A stretch of DNA of 64,000 nt from Symbiodinium natans (Eukaryota > Sar > Dinophyceae > Suessiales > Symbiodiniaceae), in NCBI GenBank assembly GCA_905221605.1, contig CAJNDS010002620.1, positions 124,001 to 188,000 on the forward strand, in the 5' to 3' direction. The first letter of the stretch is position 1; each line of letters starts with the position of its first letter. This document shows, in pieces, positions 52,300 through 62,252 of this stretch. The notes below the pieces were generated by a model. The model worked only from the letters and a program-made list of their open reading frames with translations, made no database searches and was not told the origin of the DNA. The translations under genes and the position numbers were made by a program.

Positions 52300-52700
52300 T
52301 TCAACCCTCCACGTGTCAGCCGTGAGGCGTTCGATGCGGCAGCTGAGGCCTCCGCGCAAGGCATCTCTCTCCCCATCGAGCCTTTGAACTCCCAACCAAC
52401 TCCACCCCGCACCGCGGCAAAACCCCCTCTGATTCGACTCTTCCAGGCACACTGGAACGTCCAGTCGTGCACACAGAACTGGCAACAAGCAACGCCAGAA
52501 GGTTTCTGCGAACTTGAACAGAGGTTCCATTTCCGAAGCAGGTCGGCACCTGCACTGGGCAGCGCTTGGACGAAGCTTGCCAGGCGCGGCCGGGAGTCCG
52601 GCAGCAGAAACACGGCGCCTTGGCCCATGTCTCTGATGTCTGCATAAGACCCCTCCCAAGATGAGCTTACCAGGTACTGATCAGCAGCTCTGCCAACATC
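52300..52700 (-). CDS. Possible exon(s), strand uncertain
   Basis: Minus: SSSWEGSYADIRDMGQGAVF then LLPDSRPRLASFVQALPSAG (52660-52550) and, in another frame, MEPLFKFAETFWRCLLPVLC (52530-52470). The plus strand also has a long frame (SREAFDAAAEASAQGISLPI). Unresolved. 52700-53070 shows nothing better. Confidence 0.35.
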
Positions 52701-53076
52701 AAGCCCACATCCTAAGCCAACGCCAAGGCGCAAGGGGCCGGGCCGTCGTAGTCCGATGGAGGAGACCAGAGCATGGCAGACGTCCTTGTGAATTGGAAGG
52801 AGTACTGTAAGTAATACCATGGTTCCACTGCCGCATTGTCTGGATGTGAGAAAGAAGAGAAGCCGACGTATGTTTGAGAAGATACCGGATATACATCTTT
52901 GTACCAATAAGAAATGGACAGATAAGAAAGGGATCGAAATACTACGCAGATTCAAGGGAACCCCTGAGTTGCCTCTCACTGTCAATCACAGGACTGCGAG
53001 ATTGGCGGTTGAGAGGGCCTCTGAAGGTTGAAAGGGGGGTTCGACAGGGTTTAAGGTTGAGGGCGCCTATAGCCGC

Positions 53077-54307
53077 TTAGCAGCAGAGAATCTCCCTCCA
53101 GGATCGGAGCGTCTGGTTCGCCACATGCACATACACAAGGAACAGATGACGTGGGTCTGGAGGCTCAACCTTTTTTTCAAGACCTGTGGGCCCTCTCGTG
53201 CCGTGCAGGGCCTGTGGCCATGATACCTGGCCGCTGTTCCTCTCCAGAACCTCCTGTGTTCTTTGTTCCCAAGAAACGGGTGTCGGGCATGTTTGGGGTC
53301 TGCCCACCCTTATGAGGCCAGCGGGGCAGAGGAGGGGAAATTGTGCATGTGCGGATGTGGTGGGTCAACGCCAAGCAGCACCAAGGCCAGCTGCCGCCCG
53401 TGGTATGAGTCGTACACAACGTCGCTGCCCAGCACCATATGAAACCTCAAGGTGCGGGAGATGCCATGCTAGCCTTTGGGAAACACAGGACCACTTGATA
53501 AGCAGGCAACGAGCCCAACTGCTTGGTCTCCGCAAGCTCCTTCAGCGCGCCTGGACAGCGGATGTCTGTTGGAGAGGCTTACAAGCACTTCGCATGTGCT
53601 ATATGACACTAAATCGCTACTACATTGCTACTGCAGCTGCAGTGAGCAGGTGCCTGAATTCTTGTACGCTATGGCCCACTGCTCTCAGGCATTCTGAGGG
53701 TTCTTCGTGGCCCATCGTGGCCCAACAGGTGTTCCCCGTCGGCACTGGCCTCCCGGCGGGTCCTCCCGCGCTGCCTCCAGTGTGGCTGCGTCGAAGTCGC
53801 GGAAGTCCAGCCGGCCTGAAAATGGGAGAAATATATAGTGCTTTTGTGCTTTTCGGCACAATGCTGGCGCCGCATCTCCGCCTGTCTGTGGCTTGCGCTC
53901 ATCCTCGCCGAAGTTTGCGGCGATGTTTGTCTGTATTGCCGCAAGCACTGCGGGGTCGTAATCCTGCCAGGTTCCCCCGGATGGTGCTGCTTCAGAACTC
54001 TCTCAGTCTGTCAGACTTTTCTAGTTCGAGCCTGAAGACAGGCAAACACACCTGCACAATCGACAAGCCCTGTCCGTCATGACCACGCGTGCTTCCGGAA
54101 GTAGCTTCCTGAGGGTCCAAGCCAAAACAAGTCAGAGGCAACTCGCCACACTGGTCACGATTCTGCCCGCCATATCCCAAAAACTCAAGCAACCTCGGGC
54201 CCAGCGGGCCTAGCACACCTCGTTTGTTTAGGAGAGGATCTGCGCGGTGAGACCCAGGAGGCCAAGTCCTGCCCCCACCTCGAGCACCTGAAGACCTCGC
54301 AGGGAGC
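53077..54307 (-). CDS. SAM-dependent methyltransferase, Methyltransf_16/METTL21-like
   Basis: Minus exons with matching phases: 54307-54244 (LQVLEVGAGLGLLGLTA, the glycine-rich SAM motif I), 54108-54075 (KLLPEARVVMT), 53963-53746 (DYDPAVLAAIQTNIAANFGE ... GRLDFRDFDAATLEAARED), and 53445 to about 53396 (FHMVLGSDVVYDSYHGRQLA). Spliced, these give the motif order LExGAGxGLxGL, VxxTDyxPxVLxxIxxNI, LDF and fHxVLGSDVVYD of seven-beta-strand protein methyltransferases. The introns are GC-AG (135 nt), GA-AG (111 nt) and GT-AG (300 nt). A last exon near 53265-53077 (QEVLERNSGQ, then PDPRHLFLVYVHVA, stop) is likely. The region between 53396 and 53265 and the N-terminal exon(s) above 54307 are unresolved. 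Substrate unknown; many relatives methylate lysines of translation factors or chaperones. Confidence 0.85.
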
Positions 54308-54754
54308 CTTAACTACGTCTGACGTGTGCAGCAAGGCAGGCTTCCTCACCGGATCATGCTTCGGAAACGTTCATGACTGTTGCTGGAAACTTCAGAGAGG
54401 ATCTTGAGGGGGCAATTAACTTCTCGCCTGCATCTTACAACCCATCAGGCACGGTCTGCACAACGTCTGGCAGGCAACTTCACGCGGCTCGGGCTCTGCA
54501 AAGCGCGACCCCACGCCAACCCGGCCTGCTCCGCTGGGCGCAGGCAGCCTCCTAGTTAGCAAGTAGACTTGGTGCAATCAGACGGCAAACTTCCCTTTGA
54601 TGACTCCGAGCACAGGTTGCCGCCGACCAGACTGTGATTCCCAGGCTGCACAAACCATGCATGCACATTGCAAGCCAGCTTGGCTGCACTTCGGAACATG
54701 ATGCAACCACCCCGTTGCAAACAAAAGCCGTCAACAATTTATTCTACTGCCCGT

Positions 54755-54823
54755 TTAGGGTTTTGGGTTTAGGGTTTAGGATGGGTTTAGGGTTCAGGGT
54801 TCAGGGTTTAGGGGTCAGGGTTT
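54755..54823. repeat. Degenerate telomere-like array
   Basis: TTTAGGG with TTCAGGG and TTTTGGG variants. From 54310 to 54750 no exon could be fixed, though the N-terminal part of the methyltransferase should lie here. Confidence 0.9.
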
Positions 54824-54839
54824 AAGCGCCCTCAAGCGC

Positions 54840-54970
54840 GCCGAAGTCTGAAAGTGCCCTCTCCTCCGGTGCTCCGCCAGCCAGGAGGCTTGCAGCAGCG
54901 ACGCGTCCCAGAGCCTGCCGCCGATGGACTCCAGCACCTCTCGTTCTGCTCAGAAGGAGGCTTTCAGCTT
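54840..54970 (-). CDS. Helical exon, unrecognised
   Basis: Minus frame after TCTGAG: AEREVLESIGGRLWDASLLQ then ASWLAEHRRRGHFQTSARLR. Strong texture; adjoins the array at 54755-54823. Confidence 0.48.
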
Positions 54971-55234
54971 TCTTGCGGGGGGGCGTACGGGAGACTTTTG
55001 GGGGGGAGTGGTTGGGGGGGGGGGGTGGTTGGGGACTTTGGGGGGAGTTTGGAAGGTTTGAAAACATGAGAAATTTCAGGACTGGAGCTTGAAGACCTAT
55101 GTATAGGGGCATCGCTAGCCACCTTGTGGAGGACCAGGCGCACCTCGCCAAGCGTGGCGGGGTCTTCCTGGAAGCTCCAAATACGACACGCGCCTTTTCT
55201 TTATTTGCGACACCCCCGCACAAGCCAAAAAAAC

Positions 55235-55365
55235 CAGGGTTTAGGGTTTAGGGTTTAGGGTATATAGGGTTTAGGGTTTAGGGTTTAGGGTTTAGGGTTT
55301 AGGGTTTAGGGTTTAGGGTTTAGGGTTTAGGGTTAGGGTTTAGGGTTTAGGGTTGAGGGTTTAGC
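55235..55365. repeat. Telomere-like array (TTTAGGG) about 17 units
   Basis: TTTAGGG units interrupted by a TATATAGGG and a GTTAGGG variant. Confidence 0.96.
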
Positions 55366-55425
55366 GCTCCTCGGGCTCCTCTGGCAGCTCGTCATCTTGA
55401 CCGATGGGCTCCTGCGGCTTTTAGG
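55364..55425 (-). CDS. Acidic C-terminal exon
   Basis: Minus frame KPQEPIGQDDELPEEPEER then TAA, the stop being formed at the edge of the telomere-like array. Such acidic tails are common in chaperone-type proteins, but there is no assignment. Confidence 0.4.
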
Positions 55426-55516
55426 GTTCAGGATTTGGTCAACTGCCAGGACGACTTTCGTTGGGGTTCCTTTGAATGTGGAGCCCTCTATTTAGGGGGG
55501 TGCACAAAAAAACCAT

Positions 55517-55993
55517 TCACATCAGCAGGAGGGTTCCTATTCCTGGGTCTGCTGAGCAGTCCTTTCGCACATTGCTGATGTCATCGACCCTGGTCTGGCA
55601 GGTGTACGACTCGAGCGAGAAGGGGATGCACACGGATTCCGGCTTGCTTTCCTGGCCCCAACTCGGACTCCCTTTCAGCACAGTTTGAGGTTTTCCACAA
55701 AATGGCTCCGAAACTGCCCGAGGCGCCGGCAGCGTCGGCTCCCCAGCGCGCATCGCGCGCTGCGCGGCAGCGAGGCGCGTGGCCGCCTCCGCGTGGCCGG
55801 GGGACAGCCTCGGGCGCCACGTAGGGGCTGCTTGGCGACGGCTGACACTCTGCATGCTCGCAGCGCCTGCTGTGGCACACTGATCTAGCTGATGCCATCC
55901 AAGCTTGGCGGTGCAAGGGGTGTTCAGGGAAGTATATGTGGGGAGACTCGGGAAATACTGGGCGGATATGAGAGCCTTCAGCTCACTTGGCAT
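55517..55993 (-). CDS. Unrecognised ORF, 158 codons, strand uncertain
   Basis: Minus frame MPSELKALISAQYFPSLPTY ... HAEAATRLAAAQRAMRAGEP ... ESVCIPFSLESYTCQTRVDD to a stop. The plus strand has a competing frame at 55905-56195 (YCLKAPAESLQATLEAAGRI). One of these is probably coding. 56200-56400 shows nothing. Confidence 0.35.
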   Translation of the reverse strand: MPSELKALISAQYFPSLPTYTSLNTPCTAKLGWHQLDQCATAGAASMQSVSRRQAAPTWRPRLSPGHAEAATRLAAAQRAMRAGEPTLPAPRAVSEPFCGKPQTVLKGSPSWGQESKPESVCIPFSLESYTCQTRVDDISNVRKDCSADPGIGTLLLM

Positions 55994-56529
55994 TAGCGCA
56001 GAGTACTGCTTGAAAGCACCGGCCGAGAGTCTTCAGGCAACGCTCGAAGCAGCCGGTCGCATCTGCGAAGCAGCACATGCGGCACAATGCCAGCCCGGAG
56101 GTGTACTGCATCTCGGCCAGCTCAGAATCCTAGGCATGGCCGCGGAAGTCAAAGCCCTAGCACGACGAACCCATCAAGAAGCTTTCCTGCCCTGAACCAC
56201 TCCTAATAGATCTTCACCCTTTGCCTGCTAAGAGTCGGCCAAGCCGGCCGCTTCCGCCCGCTTCCTCGCCGCATCGCTGTGCCTGAGTGCGCCGGCAGCG
56301 TCACTGGGCACCAACGCCCGTGCTTCCTCGTGCTCGCGGCCTGCGGGGGCTGCTTGGGTTGCGAGATTACCTATAGCCGGGCTTCACGCAGCGGCTTGTT
56401 GCGAGCATGAACAGTGATCGTGATGAGGAGAATACTGATGAGCATACGAACAGTCACAGTACTATGGGTAGTGGTAAAAGCAAGCATAGCAATAGAGAAA
56501 AACAACTATATAGTAGTCATGAAAAAGAG

Positions 56530-56640
56530 TGACGCCGATGATGTCTGCCAGAGAACGGATCTCCATGAGCTCCTCGGCCCGCTTCAGCCGCCACTCCGCC
56601 TTCCGAATCAGAGAGCCTCGGATGGCTCCGACCATATCTG
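56530..56640 (-). CDS. Helical exon, unrecognised
   Basis: Minus strand, after CAACAG: DMVGAIRGSLIRKAEWRLKR then AEELMEIRSLADIIGV. Very coding-like. It lies downstream of the TPR gene on the same strand and might be one of its later exons. Confidence 0.5.
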
Positions 56641-56757
56641 TTGAACTAGGTTTAGGGTTTGGGGTTTATAGGGTTTAGGGTTTGGGGCTTGGGGCTTGGG
56701 GTTTGGGGTTTTAGGGTTCTACCGTACTACCTACCGTTCACCTTGGCCAATAGTTCA

Positions 56758-57589
56758 GAAGGAAGCTGAGCACAAGGCCAACGCCTTCCTGAGGCAAATC
56801 TGCCAACAGCGCCAAGGCTGCCTGGGAGGGCGGCTGCAGGGCTTGACTACTGTACCCGACTTCGAACCTCGGCAAACTCTCAAGACCTTTCGGAGAAGCT
56901 AACTGTTCTGCTTTTCGACCCCCGCCCCTGAACAGCCCCACTAGGAAAGACCCAAAACCCGAAAAGCTTTGCCAACCTCGGCATCCTCTGCACAGCGCTG
57001 GGCAGAGTTGGCGCTGAGGCACCGGAGGTGTGCGGCGGCCCTGTTGCAGAAGAGCGTGGCTCGTTGCAGCGCCTGGCAGGCCAGTGCGGAGGGATTGGGG
57101 TTTAGGGTTTAGGGTTTAGGGCTTAGGGCTTAGGGCTTAGGGCTTAGGGCTTAGGGCTTAGGGTTCAGGATGATGTAGGGCTCAAGCGGGCGGAACATGG
57201 CCTCCGTGTTGGCAAGGCCTTCGAAGGCCTCCGTGTAGGCCTCTGCAATGATCTTCAGATCTTAACATACTATAAGATACTATACTATACTATAAGATAC
57301 TATAAGATACTATAAGATACTATAAGATACTATAAGATACTATAAGATACTATAAGATAGTATAATATATTATAATATACTATCATATACTATCATATAC
57401 TTTCATATACTATCATATACTATCATATACTATCATATACTATCATATACTATAATATACAATAATATACTTAATATATGATATGTTTGCATGATGCTTC
57501 AGCAAGTGGCTGTCCACAACAAAGGCCACACTCCACTTGCCTGCCTGCACCGCCTCTTTGTAGCGTCCGGCTTTGTAGAGAGCATTGCC
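56758..57589 (-). CDS. TPR-repeat protein (co-chaperone-like), partial
   Basis: Four small minus exons whose phases fit: 57589-57545 (GNALYKAGRYKEAVQ), 57240-57184 (AYTEAFEGLANTEAMFRPL), 57072-56977 (ALQRATLFCNRAAAHLRCLS then ANSAQRCAEDAE) and 56799 to about 56758 (ICLRKALALCSASF). Joined they give the pattern of adjacent TPR motifs of the SGT/STI1/DNAJC7 type: GNxLYKxGxYxEAVxAYTEA, then ATLxxNRAAxxL, then AExDAxxxLxKAL. Intron 1 (57544-57241) uses GC-AG and is filled with a 10-bp satellite. Intron 2 (57183-57073) uses a GA-like donor and carries GGGCTTA repeats. Intron 3 begins GAG|GTTGGC. The N-terminal and C-terminal exons are not fixed. TPR pairs usually bind protein tails such as those of Hsp70/Hsp90; the partner here is unknown. 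Confidence 0.75.
57098..57168. repeat. Telomere-like array passing into GGGCTTA variant
   Basis: Three TTTAGGG units followed by six GGGCTTA units, within intron 2 of the TPR gene. Confidence 0.93.
57264..57480. repeat. 10-bp satellite, TATAAGATAC then TATCATATAC
   Basis: About eight copies of TATAAGATAC followed by about ten copies of TATCATATAC and degenerate ends, within intron 1 of the TPR gene. Confidence 0.97.
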
Positions 57590-57729
57590 CTGGCCAGAGT
57601 GGTGAAGGCAAAACCCCAAGCTACAGAAACTACAAGCAAGCGGAGTCGAAGCAGACCCCCCGGACCTCCAGAATGCCTCAAAGCTCTCAATCCCACACAG
57701 TCTGCGTTCCTCGCTGGCGGGCGCGGTCA

Positions 57730-57945
57730 TCACGAGTGACGCCTGAGGAGCGTTCGAAAGGTTGATGGTGAATCTCCAGACCCGAACTTTCTGTACAAAA
57801 CTTCATTGACCTTAAGCTGCCCACGCCTGAACATGAAAGGCCTGACAGGGGCTTTTGCCGGGATGGCCCTGATTCTTCCTGCTTCTGCCAAGCGGCTGGG
57901 ACGCGGCCCGACTGGAAACACCAGGGAAGCCATGGGGCTGCCCAC
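57730..57945 (-). CDS. Unrecognised exon
   Basis: Minus frame MGSPMASLVFPVGPRPSRLA, then KAPVRPFMFRRGQLKVNEVL and KFGSGDSPSTFRTLLRRHS to a stop. Two other minus frames overlap. It may belong upstream of the TPR exons. Confidence 0.4.
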   Translation of the reverse strand: MGSPMASLVFPVGPRPSRLAEAGRIRAIPAKAPVRPFMFRRGQLKVNEVLYRKFGSGDSPSTFRTLLRRHS

Positions 57946-58184
57946 GCGCGCAGCAATGTAGTGGCGGCATATGGTCGGCTACATCTGGACTTCTTGAACT
58001 CCTGCTACTTCCAAGCAACTTCCACAATCAGACGACATTTTCTCTGCAGAATTCGAGCAAGGACCGTTCTTGATGTGCCGAAGATGCAACTCCGTCCACA
58101 CACTTGAGCTCGCAATGCGGCCTCTGCCGACTCTCTGCATCGCACTCGCAGCGGTGGCAATAAGAATGAAGATTACAGTGAAGA

Positions 58185-58227
58185 TATTATATATATATAT
58201 ATATACATATATATATAGATATATGAA

Positions 58228-58267
<40 letters not shown>

Positions 58268-58279
58268 CTGGATATATGA

Positions 58280-58311
<32 letters not shown>

Positions 58312-58345
58312 TCTGAATATGAGTCTGAATATGAGGACTATGAAT
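58185..58345. repeat. (TA)n microsatellite with GAATATGA continuation
   Basis: TATATA tracts with ATATGAATATA breaks. 57950-58180 and 58350-58500 show no supported gene. Confidence 0.93.
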
Positions 58346-58503
58346 ATAACGAGTATATTAATTAACGAATATAGGCCATCTTGCATCTCATGAGATCTGT
58401 CGCTTCCCGCACACTCACGCACAGTGCCCTTTTTCTCGCGTCTCACTGGAGCACGACATACGACGTGCAGCTCTCGAGGCCTAGGTCGCAACAAAACTGG
58501 GCC

Positions 58504-58678
58504 CAACCCTAAACCCCTAAACCCCTAAACCCCTAAACCCCTAAACCCCTAAACCCCTAAACCCCTAAACCCCTAAACCCCTAAACCCCTAAACCCCTAA
58601 ACCCCGAGACCCCTAAACCCCGAGGCCCCTAAACCCTAAACCCCTACACCCCTGAACCCCTAAACCCCTGAACCCCCT
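58504..58678. repeat. Variant array (CCCCTAAA)n, 8-bp unit
   Basis: About eighteen units of CCCCTAAA, eleven or more perfect, with GACC/GAGG variants near the end. It differs by one C from all other arrays in the window and lies next to the exon at 58700. Confidence 0.97.
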
Positions 58679-58699
58679 ACACTGAAGTCATGCACACGA

Positions 58700-60972
58700 T
58701 CGAAAACAGCCCCTCGGCCCCCGGCTGTCCATGCCCTCGGGGCCCCGCACCAGCAGCCGGCGCAGGTCCCGGGCCAGGCCTTTCACCTCTGGAGGCTCCC
58801 GATGTTTGGGAGGTTTAGGGTTTAGAGTTTTGGGGTTTTGGGGTTTAGGGTTTTGGGTTTAGGAGTCAAGGCTCCGGGTCAAGCTGGAGTAACCACGTGA
58901 GAATGGGAAAGGTGAAAAAGCTGCCTGAATGGGCCTAGAACGGCTATTCCAGTATTATGATATTGCAATCTTATTCTACGATTTTATTATAGGGCTTTCT
59001 TAGGTCTCCAGGCCTCCAATGCTCGGATCTCCGCGTCGCTGCGGAGGGCCTTCAGCTCGCCTGGCAGTTTAGGGTGCATGGGGTACAAGGGGAAGAGCCG
59101 ACCCAATCAAACCCTGCACCCTGCACGTCGGAACCCTTGGAAAGCCCAGAACCCCAGAAAAGCCCCACAGGACGAACTCCCCTAGACTGTGGGCTTTCAA
59201 GTCCACTCCTTCCGTGGACACTCGCTGCGTCCGCAGCATCTCCCGAAGTGTCATCACAGCTGCCTCAGCCGTTTAGACATCTGCAGATGCAGGTGTTGGG
59301 ATGTCGGGGCGTTTTGGTACTGTAGCGTTGGAGATGTGACAGGTCGACCCTCCCGTGATACGATGGCGGCCGCTTCGTCCCCTCAACCTCTGCCGAGGCC
59401 CTTGAGGCCCCTGGCATCGATATCCACCTTCAGGTCCTCCCAGATCGAGGCATCAAGCTTCGCCTCCATCTTCGAGTCCACAAGGCCTTGGGCTTCATGG
59501 GCCACATACCATAGAAAACGCGCAGAAGGGTTAAGGATTGAAACTTTGCTTGGGGAGACATGGGCTGAATGTTGCGGACCTCCGTCGTGCGCTCCTTCCT
59601 TCACTCGGCCAACACTTTGGGACAAGAAGCGGCTAACCTCGATGATGAAGCACGAGCATTTCTCGCTCCATCGGCCCTCCATTTTGGAGAGCTTCTGATT
59701 CATCTCCGCTTCCTTGGCAGTGAAGGCAAAGGGCCGTGGTGAAGGCTTGCGAGCTTCAGAGGTGCAGCTCCGATTAGCCGCTGAATTGAAAGCTTGCGGA
59801 AAACTGTGACCATGCGCAACAAGGCCCTACAGCAATGGCACAGGGCTTCTACTTGGCTCATGCTCTCTCAAGCTGTCGGCGAGAGGCCATCGTAGTGCAT
59901 CGCTCTTGGATGTCCCCCTCGAGCCGTGCAAACCTGGACCGGCTGTGCTGGGTCGCGGGGCCAAGGGCTCCAACGTCGCAATGCTGAGGTTCGTTGATGA
60001 TGTTGACTTCACATTAGGAATTCCCGCCGCAATTACAAAATCCAGCTGCCAGATCACAATAATGTAGCCCGCCACAATTATAAAATCCAGCCCGGAATAT
60101 TCTTCTAAAAGTGATCCCCCAGAAGCTCGCAGTAGAGGCTCACTTAGCCCACTGTGGTGGCACCGGGACAGCTAGACCTACCAGGATTTAGGCGGATATT
60201 ATTGAGGAGGCCCTGGCCGGAGAGATTGATCAATGAAGGGGGGGGGGGGGGGTTTATTAATGCGAAGTCAACATTAGGGGAATTCCGCAAGATGGGGCAC
60301 TTTTATTGGGCTGGGGGGAGGGGGTTCCCGATAACGAGGAGTAGATTTTTGGGGTACATGCTTTGGGAAATATTCGTCCGTGAGGTGAAGGCCACAGAAC
60401 TGCGGCGTCTGAACTAGCAATGTCAAGGACATCATCTATTGAGCCCTGGCAGAAGCTACACATCGAAACCGACAATCACACTAGTACTGGGCAGCTACAA
60501 GAGGGACTCAACAGAACGCTTAGAAGAACGGGCTGCAAGGAGAAATAAGAACCTAAACGCCGGAAAGGCGATCCAGAAAAGGTGGAAACCTAATTGCTGC
60601 CCAGATGCCAGGCAGGCATGCTTTGCATGGTCTGCCTTGGGCCGGCGCAGAATTGAGGAAGACGGCCGGAACTCTCTCGGATGTGTTTGCACACGTTTGC
60701 ACATTCTTGACTCTGCAGTACCGTTGATCAACTGCTGGCAAGATGCAGTTTGCTGGTGGCTTCTTTCAGCCACGAGTCCTGCTTGGCCCGGAGATCCTGC
60801 CAGGCCATCTTCTCCGCAACATTTTTTCAGCCTAAACCCTAAACCCTAAACCCTAAACCCTAAGCCCTAAACCCTAAACCCTAAACCCTACAAACCTCCC
60901 GCCATGCAAGTCTCAGCTCCCGGCGATCTGGAGACCCTTCAGGTCCGACCGGATCGCCGGGATCTCAGTGCC
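58700..60972 (-). CDS. Coiled-coil-like gene in short, widely spaced exons
   Basis: Minus-strand exons: about 60972-60920 (TEIPAIRSDLKGLQIAG), about 59735-59635 (AFTAKEAEMNQKLSKMEGRW, then SEKCSCFIIE followed by GTTAGC donor), about 59500-59390 (AHEAQGLVDSKMEAKLDASI, then WEDLKVDIDARGLKGLGRG), 59069-58995 (PGELKALRSDAEIRALEAWR), and 58795-58700 (REPPEVKGLARDLRRLLVRG, then PEGMDSRGPRG). They share a recurring L-K-x-L / R-S-D helical texture. Several adjoin telomere-like arrays (58504-58678, 58810-58862, 60831-60890). Whether all belong to one gene is inference; family unknown. Confidence 0.5.
59830..60010 (-). CDS. Ser/Pro-rich coding stretch
   Basis: Minus frame STSSTNLSIATLEPLAPRPS, then GSRGTSKSDALRWPLADSLR to a stop at the end. 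Disordered character. Just upstream, 60028-60090 holds a tandem duplication of a GCAATTACAAAATCCAG-like unit. Confidence 0.35.
60495..60773 (-). CDS. Possible coding stretch
   Basis: Minus frame MAERSHQQTASCQQLINGTA ... REFRPSSSILRRPKADHAKH. Weak; no family recognised. The preceding 60100-60490 has only a poly-G tract (60239-60252). Confidence 0.3.
   Translation of the reverse strand: MAERSHQQTASCQQLINGTAESRMCKRVQTHPREFRPSSSILRRPKADHAKHACLASGQQLGFHLFWIAFPAFRFLFLLAARSSKRSVESLL
60831..60890. repeat. Telomere-like array (CCCTAAA)8
   Basis: Eight CCCTAAA units, one as CCCTAAG, between minus exons. Confidence 0.95.
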
Positions 60973-61273
60973 TGAGCCCCAAGAGAACTTCGCCACTTCG
61001 CTCGGGGCGCTACTCTAGGGCTTTCTGGCTTTGCATACACGTCTTGACCTACGTCTGTGCTTTGGACCTACATTGTATGCTTGTCTGTGCTTGGGCTACG
61101 TAGACCTATGTTCTCGATACTTCCACTTGGCTTGAAAAAGTGAGAAACCCAGAGAAGTAGGCAGACAAGCAACACCTGAAGCCAGCCGCTTTGGTAGCCC
61201 TAGGCCCTGAACACTTTAGCCCTGACTGCCCTAACTGCGTTACCTTTTTCCAGGGACCCTAAACCCTCAATCC

Positions 61274-61504
61274 TCAACCTTCAACCCTTAGAATACCCTT
61301 AGAGTTCTCAGGATGGCTTGTGCCGTCTCTCTGACTCTGCTCCGGGCGGCCGAGGGAGTAGCCCATCGCATTTTCCATACCTGGTGCAAAGTGCAGCCTT
61401 TTGGGAAGGACGGGTCTTTGCAGCTCGTTGTCTGTGTTTGTCATATTTGTTGGGAAGTGCGGGTGCATGATCCTTGAAGCCCTGAACTCTGCAAGCTCAA
61501 GCAA
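61274..61504 (-). CDS. Unrecognised coding region, 76 codons
   Basis: Minus frame MLELAEFRASRIMHPHFPTN, then NELQRPVLPKRLHFAPGMEN and RPEQSQRDGTSHPENSKGIL to a stop. Good texture; product unknown. 60975-61270 shows no supported gene. Confidence 0.45.
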   Translation of the reverse strand: MLELAEFRASRIMHPHFPTNMTNTDNELQRPVLPKRLHFAPGMENAMGYSLGRPEQSQRDGTSHPENSKGILRVEG

Positions 61505-61639
61505 ACAGCCGCTGGGTTGCGCATCTGCTTGTCGAGCAGGCTCGAATGTGTGGCATCGATGTGCCCGCTGACGTCTTTCACCTGGCGCCTCAGCGGGCTT
61601 CTGATGTGGGTGGATTACAACATGGACCCATTATGAGTC

Positions 61640-62170
61640 GACTAGCATATGTATTCCCATGTCATAGGGCATGCTTTCATTTTAAGAGCCTTCAGGAGTG
61701 TTTGGGTCCCATAGCTCAAGGCAGGGCGCTCCATTGATTGAGTCTTGCTCTTCATCACATCCACAGAACCTGGGGAGGCACTGCAAGGGCCAGAAGGAGA
61801 CAGCCAGTGTTGGAAAAGAGTGCTTGATGACGACACTGTTTGCAGCTTCTGGGAGTGCACGGACGCATGGATTGCAGGGCATGGGTGTATGGGATGACGA
61901 TGAAAAGAATGATTATGCGGCCGGGCAGCACTGCATCGAGGACACGGCCTCTCGCAAGACTTGCAGCTGATCACTCCTTGGCACTGCTGAGCTTGAGCTG
62001 AGCTTGAGTGGAGGCATGGAGGGAAGCCAAGACGTGAGATATCGCCAAGTGAGATATCGCCAAGCTGCATGGGCAACGTTCTTCGTAACCTCAACCCAAG
62101 GCGCTGACTTCCGAGCGCTCAACACAACGATTGCGATGCGACTCAAGCATCTAGAAGAGCCGCTCAGCAT
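61640..62170 (-). CDS. Unrecognised coding region, strand partly uncertain
   Basis: Minus 62170-61940 reads LSGSSRCLSRIAIVVLSARK, then EVTKNVAHAAWRYLTWRYLT, with a 16-bp tandem duplication (GTGAGATATCGCCAA, 62034-62065) repeating WRYLT. Minus 61880-61684 reads EAANSVVIKHSFPTLAVSFW then CDEEQDSINGAPCLELWDPN. The plus strand is also open at 61698-61970 (CKGQKETASVGKECLMTTLF). Confidence 0.38.
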
Positions 62171-62252
62171 TGGTTAACATGGTGATGGCCAAGATCCGCT
62201 GAACATTGAAGTCGGGCTTTCCCCCTCCTCTTTTCGACGGTAAAGATCTGAT

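Noticed and set aside
53186-54082. 298-codon plus-strand open frame
   Set aside because: It is the antisense shadow of the methyltransferase exons, whose minus-strand motifs are clear.
57264-57480. CRISPR-like regularly spaced repeats
   Set aside because: A tandem 10-bp satellite without unique spacers, in a eukaryotic intron.
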